DNA of 64,000 bases from Kitasatospora terrestris (GTDB taxonomy: Bacteria; Actinomycetota; Actinomycetes; Streptomycetales; Streptomycetaceae), in NCBI RefSeq assembly GCF_039542905.1, contig NZ_BAABIS010000001.1:248001-312000 (forward strand), given 5' to 3'. This document shows positions 18,968-27,459 of this stretch, piece after piece. The first letter of the stretch is position 1. Each line of letters starts with the position of its first letter. Position numbers and translations under genes: made by a program. The notes under the pieces are model-generated. The model was given only the letters and a program-made list of their open reading frames with translations, searched no databases and was not told where the DNA came from.

Positions 18968-19393
18968 GAAAACCCCTGGCGAAGAAGAGATCTGTCCCTT
19001 GTTCGCCGACCAGGCTTCCCGGCACTCCGCCACCGACTTTATACGACGTTTACGATTCCCTGACAGACCCCCGCACGACGCGTCCCCACACTGTTCCGCC
19101 CGGGCGCGTGCAGCCGCACCACCGTGGTGACGGTGCGCCGGTGAACCCCAGTGGATCCTCCTGGCCCCGGCCACCGTCCTGAGCGCGCCGCTCAACGCGG
19201 TCCCCCGCGCGACCGGCGCCGCCCCGACCGTCGTGCTGCTGGGCACCGTGGCGGGCGGCCTCTGTGTGCCGGCGGGACCACTCGTCCTGTCCATCCCGAC
19301 AGCCGCCGCAGCAACAGGGTCCGGCAGGCCGGGGCCGACGCGAACGCCGCCGCGCGACACCGCCCACGCGCGGCCCGGGCGGGCGGGCCGCGG
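18968..19393 (-). promoter_or_regulatory. Long, possibly structured 5' leader of the antiporter operon
   Basis: No gene is supported in these 426 bp. On the minus strand, between about 19050 and 18970, a GC-rich block containing GCCGGGAAGCCTGGTCGGC could fold. It follows an AT-richer stretch with direct repeats TCGTA-N4-TCGTA (about 19050-19037) that could belong to the promoter. A cis-acting ion-responsive RNA is one possibility; I cannot identify a known riboswitch class. Confidence 0.35.
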
Positions 19394-19753
19394 TCACTTC
19401 GCCGGCGGCGGGAACGGTGTCAGGTGCTGCGCCCCGGCGAGGCAGCCGCCCAGGAACTCGTCCTCGTAGGGGCCCTGGTAGAAGGCCTGGCTGCAACTCT
19501 TGTGGGCAGCCACGACGGTGACGATGTCGCCCGACCCCGCGTTCTTCAGCCCCACCAGGTAGCCCTCCCGGTACACATCGGCCCGGCTCGCAGGCTGCTT
19601 CCCGCCGCTGCCGTCGCCGGTCCCCGTGCCGCTGCCGACGGCGAGGCCCGCCGCGAAGACGGCGAGCAACGTGGCGGCGGAGCCGATCGCGAGCCACACC
19701 GTACGGCTGCGGCCCCTGCGCCCCGGCCCCGGCGCGTCGGCGTTCGTGGTCAC
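19394..19753 (-). CDS. Small secreted or membrane-anchored protein, unknown
   Basis: 119 residues. A basic N-terminus (GRRGRSRT) is followed by one hydrophobic segment (about 19-41), then a hydrophilic domain with YREGYLVGLKNAGSGDIVTVV and two Cys that could form a disulfide (SCSQAF and GGCLAG). This looks like a membrane-anchored extracytoplasmic protein. No family is recognised. It stands alone on its strand with about 100 bp to the next gene. Confidence 0.65.
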   Translation of the reverse strand: MTTNADAPGPGRRGRSRTVWLAIGSAATLLAVFAAGLAVGSGTGTGDGSGGKQPASRADVYREGYLVGLKNAGSGDIVTVVAAHKSCSQAFYQGPYEDEFLGGCLAGAQHLTPFPPPAK

Positions 19754-19858
19754 CTGGTCCCCCTCGTCCGGATCATCGAATCGATCACCAGTGTGGCCGC
19801 CGGCCGGGCTCGCGTCAGCCGATCGTCCGTTCCCGTGGTTCCCGTGGCCGCGTGGGCG

Positions 19859-20239
19859 TCACTCCTGCAGCGGGACGAGGACGTCCTGGTGCGCGCCGTC
19901 GAGGACGAAGCCGTTGTCCCAGCGGACCCGGACGGTGACACGCTGGCCGCGCTCCTGGTGGGCCGCCCATTCGGGTTCCAGCGTGGCGATCTCGGCCTCC
20001 AGGCGTTCCCGGCTCGCCACCGGCATGGTGTGGCCGTAGTCCTCCAGCAGCGCGCTGAGCCGCTGGTACTCGCGGACCTCCTCGCTCTCCGGGAGCTCGC
20101 CGTCGACCTGCTGCACGGTGCCCTCGATCCCGGCGCCCAGCGACAGGAACCCCACCGATTCGCCGAACTCCCCCACCACCGCGGCGCCGATCCCCAGGTC
20201 CAGCGCCAGCCTGACGCGTCGTCCCGCCTCCAGGGCCAT
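19859..20239 (-). CDS. Hypothetical protein
   Basis: 126 residues from the ATG at 20239 (MALEAGRRVRLAL). It is acidic and soluble, without signal peptide or membrane segment. The N-terminal half is beta-rich (VRLALDLGIGAAVVGE), the middle has a charged helix around SEEVREYQRLSALLEDYG and AEIATLEPEWAAHQERG, and the end returns to beta strands ending DVLVPLQE. I do not recognise the family. The longer frame back to 20296 adds only Arg/Gly-rich residues and was trimmed. Confidence 0.6.
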   Translation of the reverse strand: MALEAGRRVRLALDLGIGAAVVGEFGESVGFLSLGAGIEGTVQQVDGELPESEEVREYQRLSALLEDYGHTMPVASRERLEAEIATLEPEWAAHQERGQRVTVRVRWDNGFVLDGAHQDVLVPLQE

Positions 20240-20386
20240 CCGTCCTCCACCTCTCCGCCGATCCCTGCCCCGCACGCCGCCCACCTGCGGCACCACCCAT
20301 TATCCGCCGCTCCGTCACCACCCCCGGCTTCCCCGCCCCGGGGAGTCGGACCCCGTCACGCCGGTGCCCGGACATTCGGGCCGCCC

Positions 20387-20722
20387 CTACTGCCCCTCCG
20401 CGGTCAACCACGCGCCCAGGGTCTCGTGGAGCTCCTCCACCTGCGCCCGGTCGAGGACCACCGTCGCCCACCCCGGCCCACAGCCCGAGGAGGGATCCGC
20501 GACCTGACCGACCGACAGCCGCAGGTACTCGACCGGCAGGCCCTCCGGCGGCGCGACCTGCCATCGCACCGCCGGATGGCAGTGGTCGGGTATGGCCGCG
20601 ACCTCGACCCAGCCGCCACGGGGGTCATCGTCCGCCGGGTTGGCGTGCGAGCCCCGGTAGACCAGCGGCGCGGCTGCGTCCCCGTCCTCGGCTAGCAGCA
20701 GCCAGGTGACGAAGATCGACAT
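20387..20722 (-). CDS. Hypothetical protein, last gene of a three-gene group
   Basis: 111 residues, soluble, with mixed strands and a C-terminal helix (DRAQVEELHETLGAWL). Its start overlaps the upstream stop by one base (TGATG), so it is translationally coupled to the gene at 20722-21204 and likely acts with it. No domain is recognised. The grouping with a YrhB/Imm35-like gene suggests a role near immunity-type proteins, but this is weak inference. Confidence 0.65.
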   Translation of the reverse strand: MSIFVTWLLLAEDGDAAAPLVYRGSHANPADDDPRGGWVEVAAIPDHCHPAVRWQVAPPEGLPVEYLRLSVGQVADPSSGCGPGWATVVLDRAQVEELHETLGAWLTAEGQ

Positions 20723-21204
20723 CAGCGCTCCCCCGGCAGCTCGACCGCATGTACGGGCCCCGGCCGCCACCGGAACCAGCAGTCCGTCCCGTCCGGCCGG
20801 TAGCGCGCGCCGTCGTCGAACCGCAACTCCCCCAGCAGGCAACGGGCACCGGACGGCGTCTGACGGTGCGGCGCGAGGAGGCGCTCCAGCTCGTCGTACC
20901 GCCCGTCGACCCCGCCGCTCCCGGGATGGCTGCCCCCGTCGGCCGCGCCCACCTCGTAACGGGCGTTCCACCGGACGAAGATCGCCCACTGCTCGCGTTC
21001 CAGCGCCATGGCAGCCCCGCTCGCCGGCCAGACCCAGTACGCATCGACCTCGTCGCCCTCGCCGAAGTCGTCGCTCCGGAAGTAGTGCGGCTCACCGTCG
21101 ACACCGGCGGCACCCGCCCGCGGCCCGCTGTACCACTCGTGCTCGACGTGCACTCGCTCGAACCCGTCCGCAATCAGCCGGGCCTCGTCCCAGGTTCCCG
21201 TCAT
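20722..21204 (-). CDS. Hypothetical protein, middle gene of a three-gene group
   Basis: 160 residues, soluble and acidic, rich in Trp and Asp (WDEARLIADGFERVHVEHEWYSG at the start; AYWVWPASGAAMALEREQW in the middle; CLLGELRFDDGARYRPDGTD near the end). It has no signal peptide. A strong AGGAGG site precedes the ATG at 21204 and lies in the 9-bp gap after the YrhB-like gene. Family not recognised. Confidence 0.7.
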   Translation of the reverse strand: MTGTWDEARLIADGFERVHVEHEWYSGPRAGAAGVDGEPHYFRSDDFGEGDEVDAYWVWPASGAAMALEREQWAIFVRWNARYEVGAADGGSHPGSGGVDGRYDELERLLAPHRQTPSGARCLLGELRFDDGARYRPDGTDCWFRWRPGPVHAVELPGER

Positions 21205-21213
21205 CCAGTCCTC

Positions 21214-21774
21214 CTACCGGTCCGGCCCGGCGACGGTGTGGACGGCGACGGTCGGCTCGGCGACCGGCCGGCGGGTGAGCGCGGCCAGGTCCTCCGGCGG
21301 CTCCCGGCCGTCGCGGACGGCCGCGACGTAGGCCTTCGCCTGCTGCAGCCGCAGTGCGGGCGCTTGGCGGCGCAGGTGGCGCATCGCCGCAACCGTGCCG
21401 TCGGACCGCACGAGCGCCGCGACGCCATCGGCCACCAGGTCTCGTGGTTGCTCGGCCGGAACCCCCCTGACGTGTTCGAGGTAGGGCCGCTCCCAGGAGC
21501 CGTCGACGCGGCCCGTCCAGGTGAGGTAGTGGATGCTCCCGTCCAACCGGTCGACGAGGTACGGCCCGTGGCCCACCAGCAGGTCGCTGAAGTTGCCGCT
21601 GCGGAGGTAGTCCAGGGATTGCCAGCTGACGACCCAGCAGAGCTCGTGCTCTCCCACACCCGAGACGGCGAGCCCGGACAGCCGTGCCAGCCACGGGTTC
21701 TGCTGCCGCTGTTGTGCCAGGAGCGCCTCGACCAGCGCCACGGCCCGCTCTTCAGTGATCACGTCCCTCATCAT
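21214..21774 (-). CDS. YrhB/immunity protein 35-like protein
   Basis: 186 residues. The first 90 residues match the YrhB (Imm35) domain pattern: a helix with EERAVALVEALLAQQRQQ, then CWVVSWQSLDYLRSG, LLVGHGPYLVDRLDGSIHYL and YLEHVRGV. Imm35-type proteins are predicted immunity proteins of polymorphic toxins but also occur alone. The C-terminal 90 residues are a helical extension. It is the first gene of a group of three on this strand; no toxin gene is nearby. The start is ambiguous between two adjacent Met codons (21774 and 21771). Confidence 0.75.
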   Translation of the reverse strand: MMRDVITEERAVALVEALLAQQRQQNPWLARLSGLAVSGVGEHELCWVVSWQSLDYLRSGNFSDLLVGHGPYLVDRLDGSIHYLTWTGRVDGSWERPYLEHVRGVPAEQPRDLVADGVAALVRSDGTVAAMRHLRRQAPALRLQQAKAYVAAVRDGREPPEDLAALTRRPVAEPTVAVHTVAGPDR

Positions 21775-22386
21775 CCGGTCCGGTGCAACCGGGTTTCGGT
21801 CGCGTGGGTGGGCGCCGTTGTCGGCGGCTCGGTCTACGGTTCGGGACATACACGCCGGACGGAGGTCGTGAGGGACTCGCGGCCATGGGGGGTGGGCCGG
21901 CCAGGCCCCGGTGAGTGGTGCGGGCCCTGGCGGTTCGATGCCGTGACCCACCCCCCACTTTCACCGGCCGACCTGGTGGCGCGCTTCGCGCGGGTCCGGC
22001 GGATGGCGACCGGGTCTTCTTTCAGGGCCAAGCCTCCCCCGGGATGTGACGGCTGATCGGGACCAGGACGGACTGCGTCAACACGATCCCCGCCCACGTG
22101 CGGAAGCCCTGGCCTCTGCCGGCGCGCAGGTGTGCGGTGTCGTCCGGAACAGCGCCACGTTCGGCGCGGGGCCCGCCTACGTGACCGCACCGACGCTGAC
22201 CTGCGGCGATTCGGGGATGCGAAGGGCATTGCGGCGGAGCGCAGTTACCGCTGGGTAGAGATGACGGGCCCCGATCCTCCCGCTTAGCCTCGTGCGAGAA
22301 CGCAAAGGAGCTCCCGACGCTGCTTGGCCGCTCTGCCGGGAGCTCCTGTTCGGAACCGCTCACCGAGAGAACAGGAGGGCTCCGCG
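21775..22386. other. Intergenic region, no supported gene
   Basis: 612 bp with only Arg/Pro-rich chance frames on both strands. It contains the divergent promoter regions of the YrhB-like gene and the small gene at 22387, and a long inverted repeat listed separately. Confidence 0.5.
22306..22347. promoter_or_regulatory. 11-bp inverted repeat in the leader of a small gene
   Basis: AGGAGCTCCCG (22306-22316) pairs perfectly with CGGGAGCTCCT (22337-22347), with a 20-base loop, 39 bp upstream of the 48-codon gene. The left arm contains GGAG, a ribosome-site-like stretch. It could be a terminator of something upstream, an operator, or a leader hairpin. No T-tract follows. Confidence 0.5.
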
Positions 22387-22533
22387 ATGGAGTCTACGAC
22401 TGCCGGTCCCGCACCGGACCGGCCCCGCGACCGCCGGGGTCGGCGCCTGCTGCGGGCCTTGTGCCTGAGGGCGGCGATGGGTGCGGCGTACGCGGCGGGC
22501 GGCGTGCTGGTCGCCTGGGCGCTCCACCGCTGA
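22387..22533 (+). CDS. 48-residue small membrane protein
   Basis: ATG at 22387 follows an AGGAGGG site. The peptide has a hydrophilic, Arg-rich first half (RPRDRRGRRLLR) and one membrane helix (AAMGAAYAAGGVLVAWAL) ending in HR, the layout of single-pass small proteins common in Streptomyces. Function unknown. The gene has its own leader with a strong inverted repeat and is about 180 bp before the RNA-repair operon, so it is probably separate from it. Confidence 0.6.
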   Translation: MESTTAGPAPDRPRDRRGRRLLRALCLRAAMGAAYAAGGVLVAWALHR

Positions 22534-22713
22534 CGCGGCGGCGTGTCGCCCCGTGCCCGGTCCGGGCTCCGGTCCGGTTCCGGTCCGGTTCCGGGGCGGT
22601 GCGACGTCGGTACGGGGTCGACCGGCAGCGCGGCGGGCGGAAATTGGCTGGAGGAGGTCGGAGCGGCCTCCTAGAGTGGCCGGGTCCCCGTCACCCCTGG
22701 TCAGGAGCGAACC

Positions 22714-24459
22714 ATGCGCGTGTCCTACCCGCGGACGCCGCACCTGCCCTGGTCCCCGGGTGCGTCGGCGGACGATGTCCGCTCGGGCGGGCTGGAGGGG
22801 TTGCGCGGCCGGGAGGTCGTGGTCACCGAGAAGTTCGACGGCGAGAACACCACGCTCTACCGGGACGGTCTGCACGCCCGTTCGCTGGATTCGGGCCACC
22901 ATCCGTCCCGGGCCTGGGTGAAGGGCCTGCAGGGCCGGATCGGTCCGGCGGTGCCGGCCGGGTGGCGGGTGTGCGGGGAGAACCTGTTCGCCCGTCACTC
23001 GCTCGCCTACCACTGCCTGGACGGCTGGTTCTACGGGTTCTCGGTCTGGGACGACGCGGACCGCTGCCTGGGCTGGGACGAGACGGTGCGCTTCCTGCGC
23101 CGGCTCGGCGTCCCCGCGCCGCGGGTGCTGTGGCGCGGGGTCTTCGACGAGAAGGCCCTGCGCGCGCTGCGGCTGGACACCGCGCGGGTCGAGGGGTACG
23201 TGGTCCGGACGGCCGAGGGTTTCCCCCGCGAGGACTTCGGGCTGCGGGTCGCGAAGTGGGTGCGGCCGCAGCACGTGCAGACCGACACCCACTGGATGCA
23301 CGCCGCCGTCGTGCCGAACGGGCTCGGCCCGGCGGCCGCCCTGTGGGCGGTGCGTTCGGGCGGTCCCGTCGAGCTGCCGGCCGTGCTGGCGGCCGCCGGG
23401 CTGGACCCGGAGCGGGCGCCGGCCGCCGAGGCGGCGGTGGAGGACCTGACGGCCCGTCTCGACGGGCTCGGCCGGCGCGGTGACGCCCGGTTGGCCGGGG
23501 TGCTGGCGGCGGCGCTGCCGGGCAGCAATCGGGCCGGGCTGGCCGCGCGGCTCGCCGCTCCGCTCGGGATGCCGCTCGCCCGCCGGGTCGCGGACCTGGT
23601 CGGCCTGCACCCGGTGCTGCGGCGGCCGTACCCCGACGAGGACCGCCGGGCGGGCCTGGTGCGGCTGGCCGCGGCGGCGGATCTCGGCGTGCTGCACGCG
23701 GTGGCCGCCGCCGTGACGGCCAGCCTGACCGACGGGGAGGCGGCGGACGCCCGCGAGCAGGTCGAGTGGTCGGCGGCGCACGCCGAGGACGCCGGTCTGC
23801 TCGGTGAGGCCCCGCTCGCCGAGCTGCGGACCGGCCTGCGTTCGGCGCTTGCCGGCCTCGCCCCGGACGCCGCCGACCGCTGCTGGGCCGAGGCCCGGGA
23901 GGCGTTCGCACTCGGCCGGGTGAGCGGCGTGGACGACGCGGTGGCGGCGACCTGGCGGTGGCGCTCGGGCGGCTTCCCGCAGCTGGTGCAGTTGGTCGGC
24001 CCGTCCGGCAGCGGCAAGAGCGTCTTCTGCGCCGACCTGCCAGGGGTGGCGGAGCGGGTCTCGCTGGACGGGCTGCGCGAGGAGCGCGGTGACCGCGGCG
24101 ACCAGCGGGCCAACGCGGACGTGCTGCGCGAGGGCCTGGACCGGCTGGACGCCGCGCTCGCCCGCGGCGGGACCGTGGTGTGGGACGCCACCTCGCTCAA
24201 CCGGCAGCAGCGCTCGCTCGCCCTGGGCGTCGCGCAGCGCCGCGACGCGCTGGTGACCCAGGTGGTGTTCCTGGTCGACGAGGAGGAGCTGGCGCGGCGC
24301 AACGGGGTGCGGCCGCACCCGGTGCCGGCCGGGGTGCTCGCCACGCAGCTGCGCCGCTTCGGGCCGCCGTACGCCGGTGAGGCGCACCGCACCCGGTACG
24401 TGGGCGGGTCGGGCACGGTCGAGGACACGGCGGGCACGATCGGCGGGGAGGACTCCTGA
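22714..24459 (+). CDS. RNA ligase fused to a polynucleotide kinase-like P-loop domain
   Basis: 581 residues. The N-terminal 200 residues are a nucleotidyltransferase-type RNA ligase: motif I K40-F-D-G-E-N with the adenylated Lys, E89 (CGEN, motif III), FYGFSVW (IIIa), E160-G-Y-V-V-R (IV) and K181 in RVAKWVR (V). Residues about 210-410 are helical and unassigned. The C-terminal kinase has Walker A GPSGSGKS (429-436), then SLDGLR with D452 and R455 in the positions of the T4 polynucleotide kinase Asp/Arg pair, and WDATSLNR. Together the two domains could phosphorylate a 5'-OH RNA end and seal it. Its TGA overlaps the ATG of the next repair gene by one base, so they are coupled. No phosphatase domain is seen here; the partner may supply end processing. 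Confidence 0.88.
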   Translation: MRVSYPRTPHLPWSPGASADDVRSGGLEGLRGREVVVTEKFDGENTTLYRDGLHARSLDSGHHPSRAWVKGLQGRIGPAVPAGWRVCGENLFARHSLAYHCLDGWFYGFSVWDDADRCLGWDETVRFLRRLGVPAPRVLWRGVFDEKALRALRLDTARVEGYVVRTAEGFPREDFGLRVAKWVRPQHVQTDTHWMHAAVVPNGLGPAAALWAVRSGGPVELPAVLAAAGLDPERAPAAEAAVEDLTARLDGLGRRGDARLAGVLAAALPGSNRAGLAARLAAPLGMPLARRVADLVGLHPVLRRPYPDEDRRAGLVRLAAAADLGVLHAVAAAVTASLTDGEAADAREQVEWSAAHAEDAGLLGEAPLAELRTGLRSALAGLAPDAADRCWAEAREAFALGRVSGVDDAVAATWRWRSGGFPQLVQLVGPSGSGKSVFCADLPGVAERVSLDGLREERGDRGDQRANADVLREGLDRLDAALARGGTVVWDATSLNRQQRSLALGVAQRRDALVTQVVFLVDEEELARRNGVRPHPVPAGVLATQLRRFGPPYAGEAHRTRYVGGSGTVEDTAGTIGGEDS

Positions 24460-27350
24460 TGCGCACCAGCGAGCAGATCTACCACCGGGTGCGGTGGGAC
24501 GCCCGGTTCGACCCGTCCCGGTTCGTCCTCGTCGTCCAGCAGCGCGGGGCCGGGCCCAAGCGCGTCCCGCTGGACGGTTTCGCGCCGGGCGGGGACGTTC
24601 CGTGGCACCGGGTGATGTCGGTGGAGGCGGACGGCGAGACCGTGTGGGACCGGGCCGCCGGGGTGGACCGGCTGGACACCTCCGGGGCCGGCCGGGCCGG
24701 CGACGGGCGGCGGCTGCACGCCCCGTTCTTCACCGCCCGCACCCCGCACGCCTGGGACGGCACCGCCTGGACGCCGAGCACCCCGGCCGGACACCCGAGC
24801 ACCCCGGCCGGGCACCCGACCGGGTCGCCGGGCCGGGACGCCGTCCGCGTGGTCACCTGGAACACCCTGTGGGACCGCTACGACGGCGAGCGGATCGACA
24901 CCGCGCGCCGCCGTCCGCTGCTGCTCGCCGCGCTGCGGCGAACGGACGCGGACGTGGTCGCCCTGCAGGAGGTCGAGCCGGCCCTGGTCGAGCTGCTGCT
25001 GCGCGAGCCGTGGCTGCGGGAGGGCTGGACGGTCGGCACCGATCCGCGCGGGCGGGACGTGCCCGAGTGCGGGCTGCTGCTGCTCAGCCGGCTGCCCGTG
25101 CTGGAGGCGGGCCGGCACCGGCTGGGCCCGCACAAGGCGCTCGCCGCGGTCGTCGTCGACACCGGCAGCGGTCCGCTCACCGTCGCCGCCACCCACCTGA
25201 CCAGTGACCACACGGAGGACGGACCGGCCCGTCGGCGGGCCGAACTGGCCCGGATCGCCGAGGGCCTGGCCGGTGTCGAGGGGGACCTGGTGCTGGCCGG
25301 CGACTTCAACGACGGCCGCGGCGGTCCGGACGGCCCGGCCGCGCTGCTCGGGCTGCAGGACGCCTGGAGCGCCGTGCACGGCGCCGGCGACGACACCCCC
25401 ACCTTCGACCCGGCAGCCAATCCGTTGGCCGCCGTCTCCTCGCTCTCCGGCCGGGCCTCCCGGCTGGACCGCGTCCTGCTGCGGCCCGGCGGCCCGCAGG
25501 CCCGCACCGCCGTGCTGCTCGGCGACCGCCCGGACGCGGACGGCCTCCACCCGTCGGACCATTACGGTGTGCAGGTCGATCTGGGCCCCGGCGGCGCCGT
25601 ACCGGGCGGCGTCTTCGACGTCGCGCCGTCGGTGCGCACCGCGCTCGCCTGGCTGCCGCCGGACGCGCTGTGGCCCGCGGTCCAGGCGGTCCGCGCCGAG
25701 CACGACCCGCAGATCCACCGCTGGCCGCCGCACGTCAACGTGCTGTACGGCTTCGTGCCGGAGTCCGAGTTCGAGGCGGCCGCGCCGCTGCTCGCGGAGG
25801 CTGCCGCCGGGGTGGCCCCGTTCACCGCCCGGCTCGCCGGGGTGCGCAGCTTCCGGCACCGCGGCGACTCCACCGTGTGGCTCGACCCGGCCGCGGACGG
25901 CGCCGGCCCGTGGCAGGCCCTGCACCGGGCGCTGCTGGACCGCTTCCCGCGCTGCCGGGGGCGCTCCGAGGGCTTCACCCCGCACCTGAGCCTGGGCCGC
26001 ACCGGGGACCCGCACCGGTTCGCCGCCGAGTGCGCGGCGCGGCTTCCCGCCGCCGAGGTGCCGGTCGGCGAGCTGGTGCTGCTCTCGCGGCGCGGCGAGG
26101 AGCCGATGCGGCCGCGCGCCGTCCTCGCCCTCGGCACCGGCGAACTCCGCTGGCTGCCCGAACCCGCCACGTCCCTGCCCGGACCCGTGCCCGGCGCACC
26201 GGACGCCGCACGCACACCGGATACCGCACGCGCACCCGGTGCGTCGGACGCGCTCGCCGGCCGTGTCACGCGGCGGCTGGCCGAGGCATTCGCCGAGGGC
26301 GTGCTGCACCTCGTCGGCTCGCGGCGGACGGGCTGCGCGCTGCCCGGCGCCGACCTCGACCTGGTGGCCGCGCTGCCGGGCGAACCCGATCCGGCGGCGC
26401 TCGCGGCGCGGGTGGCGGCGGCACTGCCGCGGGCCGTCCGGCTGCGGCAGGTGGTCGGCGCCCGGGTGCCGGGGCTGCGCTTCGACGTCGACGGTCTCGC
26501 CGTCGACCTGGCGGTCGTGGCCACCGGGACGCTCGACCCCGCCGAGGCGGTCGCCCGCCGGGCCGAGCTCGGCGGGGCGGCGGCGGTGGCGCTGAGCGCC
26601 GTGTCCGACGCGGACGCGCTGCTGGCCGCGGTCGGCCCGCGCCACGCGGCGTTCGCCGCACTGGCGCGCGAGGTCAAGGCGTGGGCGAAGGCCCGCGGAC
26701 TGGACTCGGCGCCGTTCGGCGGCCTGCCCGGCCTCGCCTGGTCGGTCCTGGCGGCCCGGACGGTCGTCGACGCGCCGGACCTCGACGGCGCCGACCTGCT
26801 GCACCACTTCTTCGGCAGCTGGGCGGCGTGGGACTGGCGCGAGCCGGTCGGCCCGCCCGCCACCGCCCCGGCGGGGCCGGTGACCGTCGCCACCCCGACC
26901 GCCCCCGTCCGCTCCTGCACCGAGCAGGTCACCGACGGCGGGCGCGACCTGCTCGGCCACGAGCTCTACCGCGCCTGGGAGATCCTCGAAACCGGCGACG
27001 ACGCCACCGACGCGCTGCTCACTCCGCCGCCCCTGCACCGGCGGCACGCGGCCTGGGCGGTGCTCACGCTCCGCGGCGACGGCCCCGACGCGCTCGACGC
27101 CCTGCTCGGCCAGGTCCGCGGCCGGATCCGGGCCCTGGTCGCCGCCCTCGACGACGCGGGCGTCACCGACGCCCACGCCTGGCCGCACCCGTACGCCACC
27201 GGCCCCACCACCCACCTGGCCGTCGGCCTCGGCCGCACCCCGCCCGACCCGGACGCCCTCGCCGCCCTCACCACCCCCTGGATCCGCGGCCTCCCCGCCG
27301 GCGTCACCATCACCCTGCGCCCCGGCGGCGACGTCCCGACCCTCTGCTGA
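24459..27350 (+). CDS. Multidomain RNA-repair protein: MJ1316/DUF504, EEP, 2H phosphoesterase, eukaryote-like poly(A) polymerase
   Basis: 963 residues. (1) 1-70: MJ1316/DUF504 domain ([31 protein letters not shown]), predicted to recognise 2',3'-cyclic phosphate RNA ends. (2) 128-375: endonuclease/exonuclease/phosphatase fold with N135, E171 (LQEVE), GDFND 281-285 and SDHYG 366-370. (3) about 390-565: 2H phosphoesterase with H425-V-N and H509-L-S. (4) 598-960: nucleotidyltransferase with GSRRTG (620-625), D632-x-D634 and D683, then a poly(A) polymerase-like central domain ([49 protein letters not shown]) and [14 protein letters not shown]. The last block resembles eukaryotic poly(A) polymerases more than bacterial PcnB. 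It probably cleans, opens and tails damaged RNA 3' ends for the ligase-kinase encoded just upstream. Confidence 0.85.
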   Translation: MRTSEQIYHRVRWDARFDPSRFVLVVQQRGAGPKRVPLDGFAPGGDVPWHRVMSVEADGETVWDRAAGVDRLDTSGAGRAGDGRRLHAPFFTARTPHAWDGTAWTPSTPAGHPSTPAGHPTGSPGRDAVRVVTWNTLWDRYDGERIDTARRRPLLLAALRRTDADVVALQEVEPALVELLLREPWLREGWTVGTDPRGRDVPECGLLLLSRLPVLEAGRHRLGPHKALAAVVVDTGSGPLTVAATHLTSDHTEDGPARRRAELARIAEGLAGVEGDLVLAGDFNDGRGGPDGPAALLGLQDAWSAVHGAGDDTPTFDPAANPLAAVSSLSGRASRLDRVLLRPGGPQARTAVLLGDRPDADGLHPSDHYGVQVDLGPGGAVPGGVFDVAPSVRTALAWLPPDALWPAVQAVRAEHDPQIHRWPPHVNVLYGFVPESEFEAAAPLLAEAAAGVAPFTARLAGVRSFRHRGDSTVWLDPAADGAGPWQALHRALLDRFPRCRGRSEGFTPHLSLGRTGDPHRFAAECAARLPAAEVPVGELVLLSRRGEEPMRPRAVLALGTGELRWLPEPATSLPGPVPGAPDAARTPDTARAPGASDALAGRVTRRLAEAFAEGVLHLVGSRRTGCALPGADLDLVAALPGEPDPAALAARVAAALPRAVRLRQVVGARVPGLRFDVDGLAVDLAVVATGTLDPAEAVARRAELGGAAAVALSAVSDADALLAAVGPRHAAFAALAREVKAWAKARGLDSAPFGGLPGLAWSVLAARTVVDAPDLDGADLLHHFFGSWAAWDWREPVGPPATAPAGPVTVATPTAPVRSCTEQVTDGGRDLLGHELYRAWEILETGDDATDALLTPPPLHRRHAAWAVLTLRGDGPDALDALLGQVRGRIRALVAALDDAGVTDAHAWPHPYATGPTTHLAVGLGRTPPDPDALAALTTPWIRGLPAGVTITLRPGGDVPTLC

Positions 27351-27459
27351 CCCCGTCTCACCTGCCGGGACGGCCCGCGCCTGTCGTTCCTGCGGGCAGC
27401 AGCCCGGATTCAGCCGGAGTACACGCGGTTTCCACGTTGCGTCGCCAGAGTTCCCCCTC

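Noticed and set aside
20722..21204. A toxin gene partner of the Imm35-like protein
   Set aside because: The protein is small, without a secretion or toxin domain; co-occurrence alone is not enough to name a toxin.
22022..22363. A 113-codon minus-strand frame in the gap before the small membrane gene
   Set aside because: No ribosome site, no domain, and composition typical of random frames; it also covers the inverted repeat.
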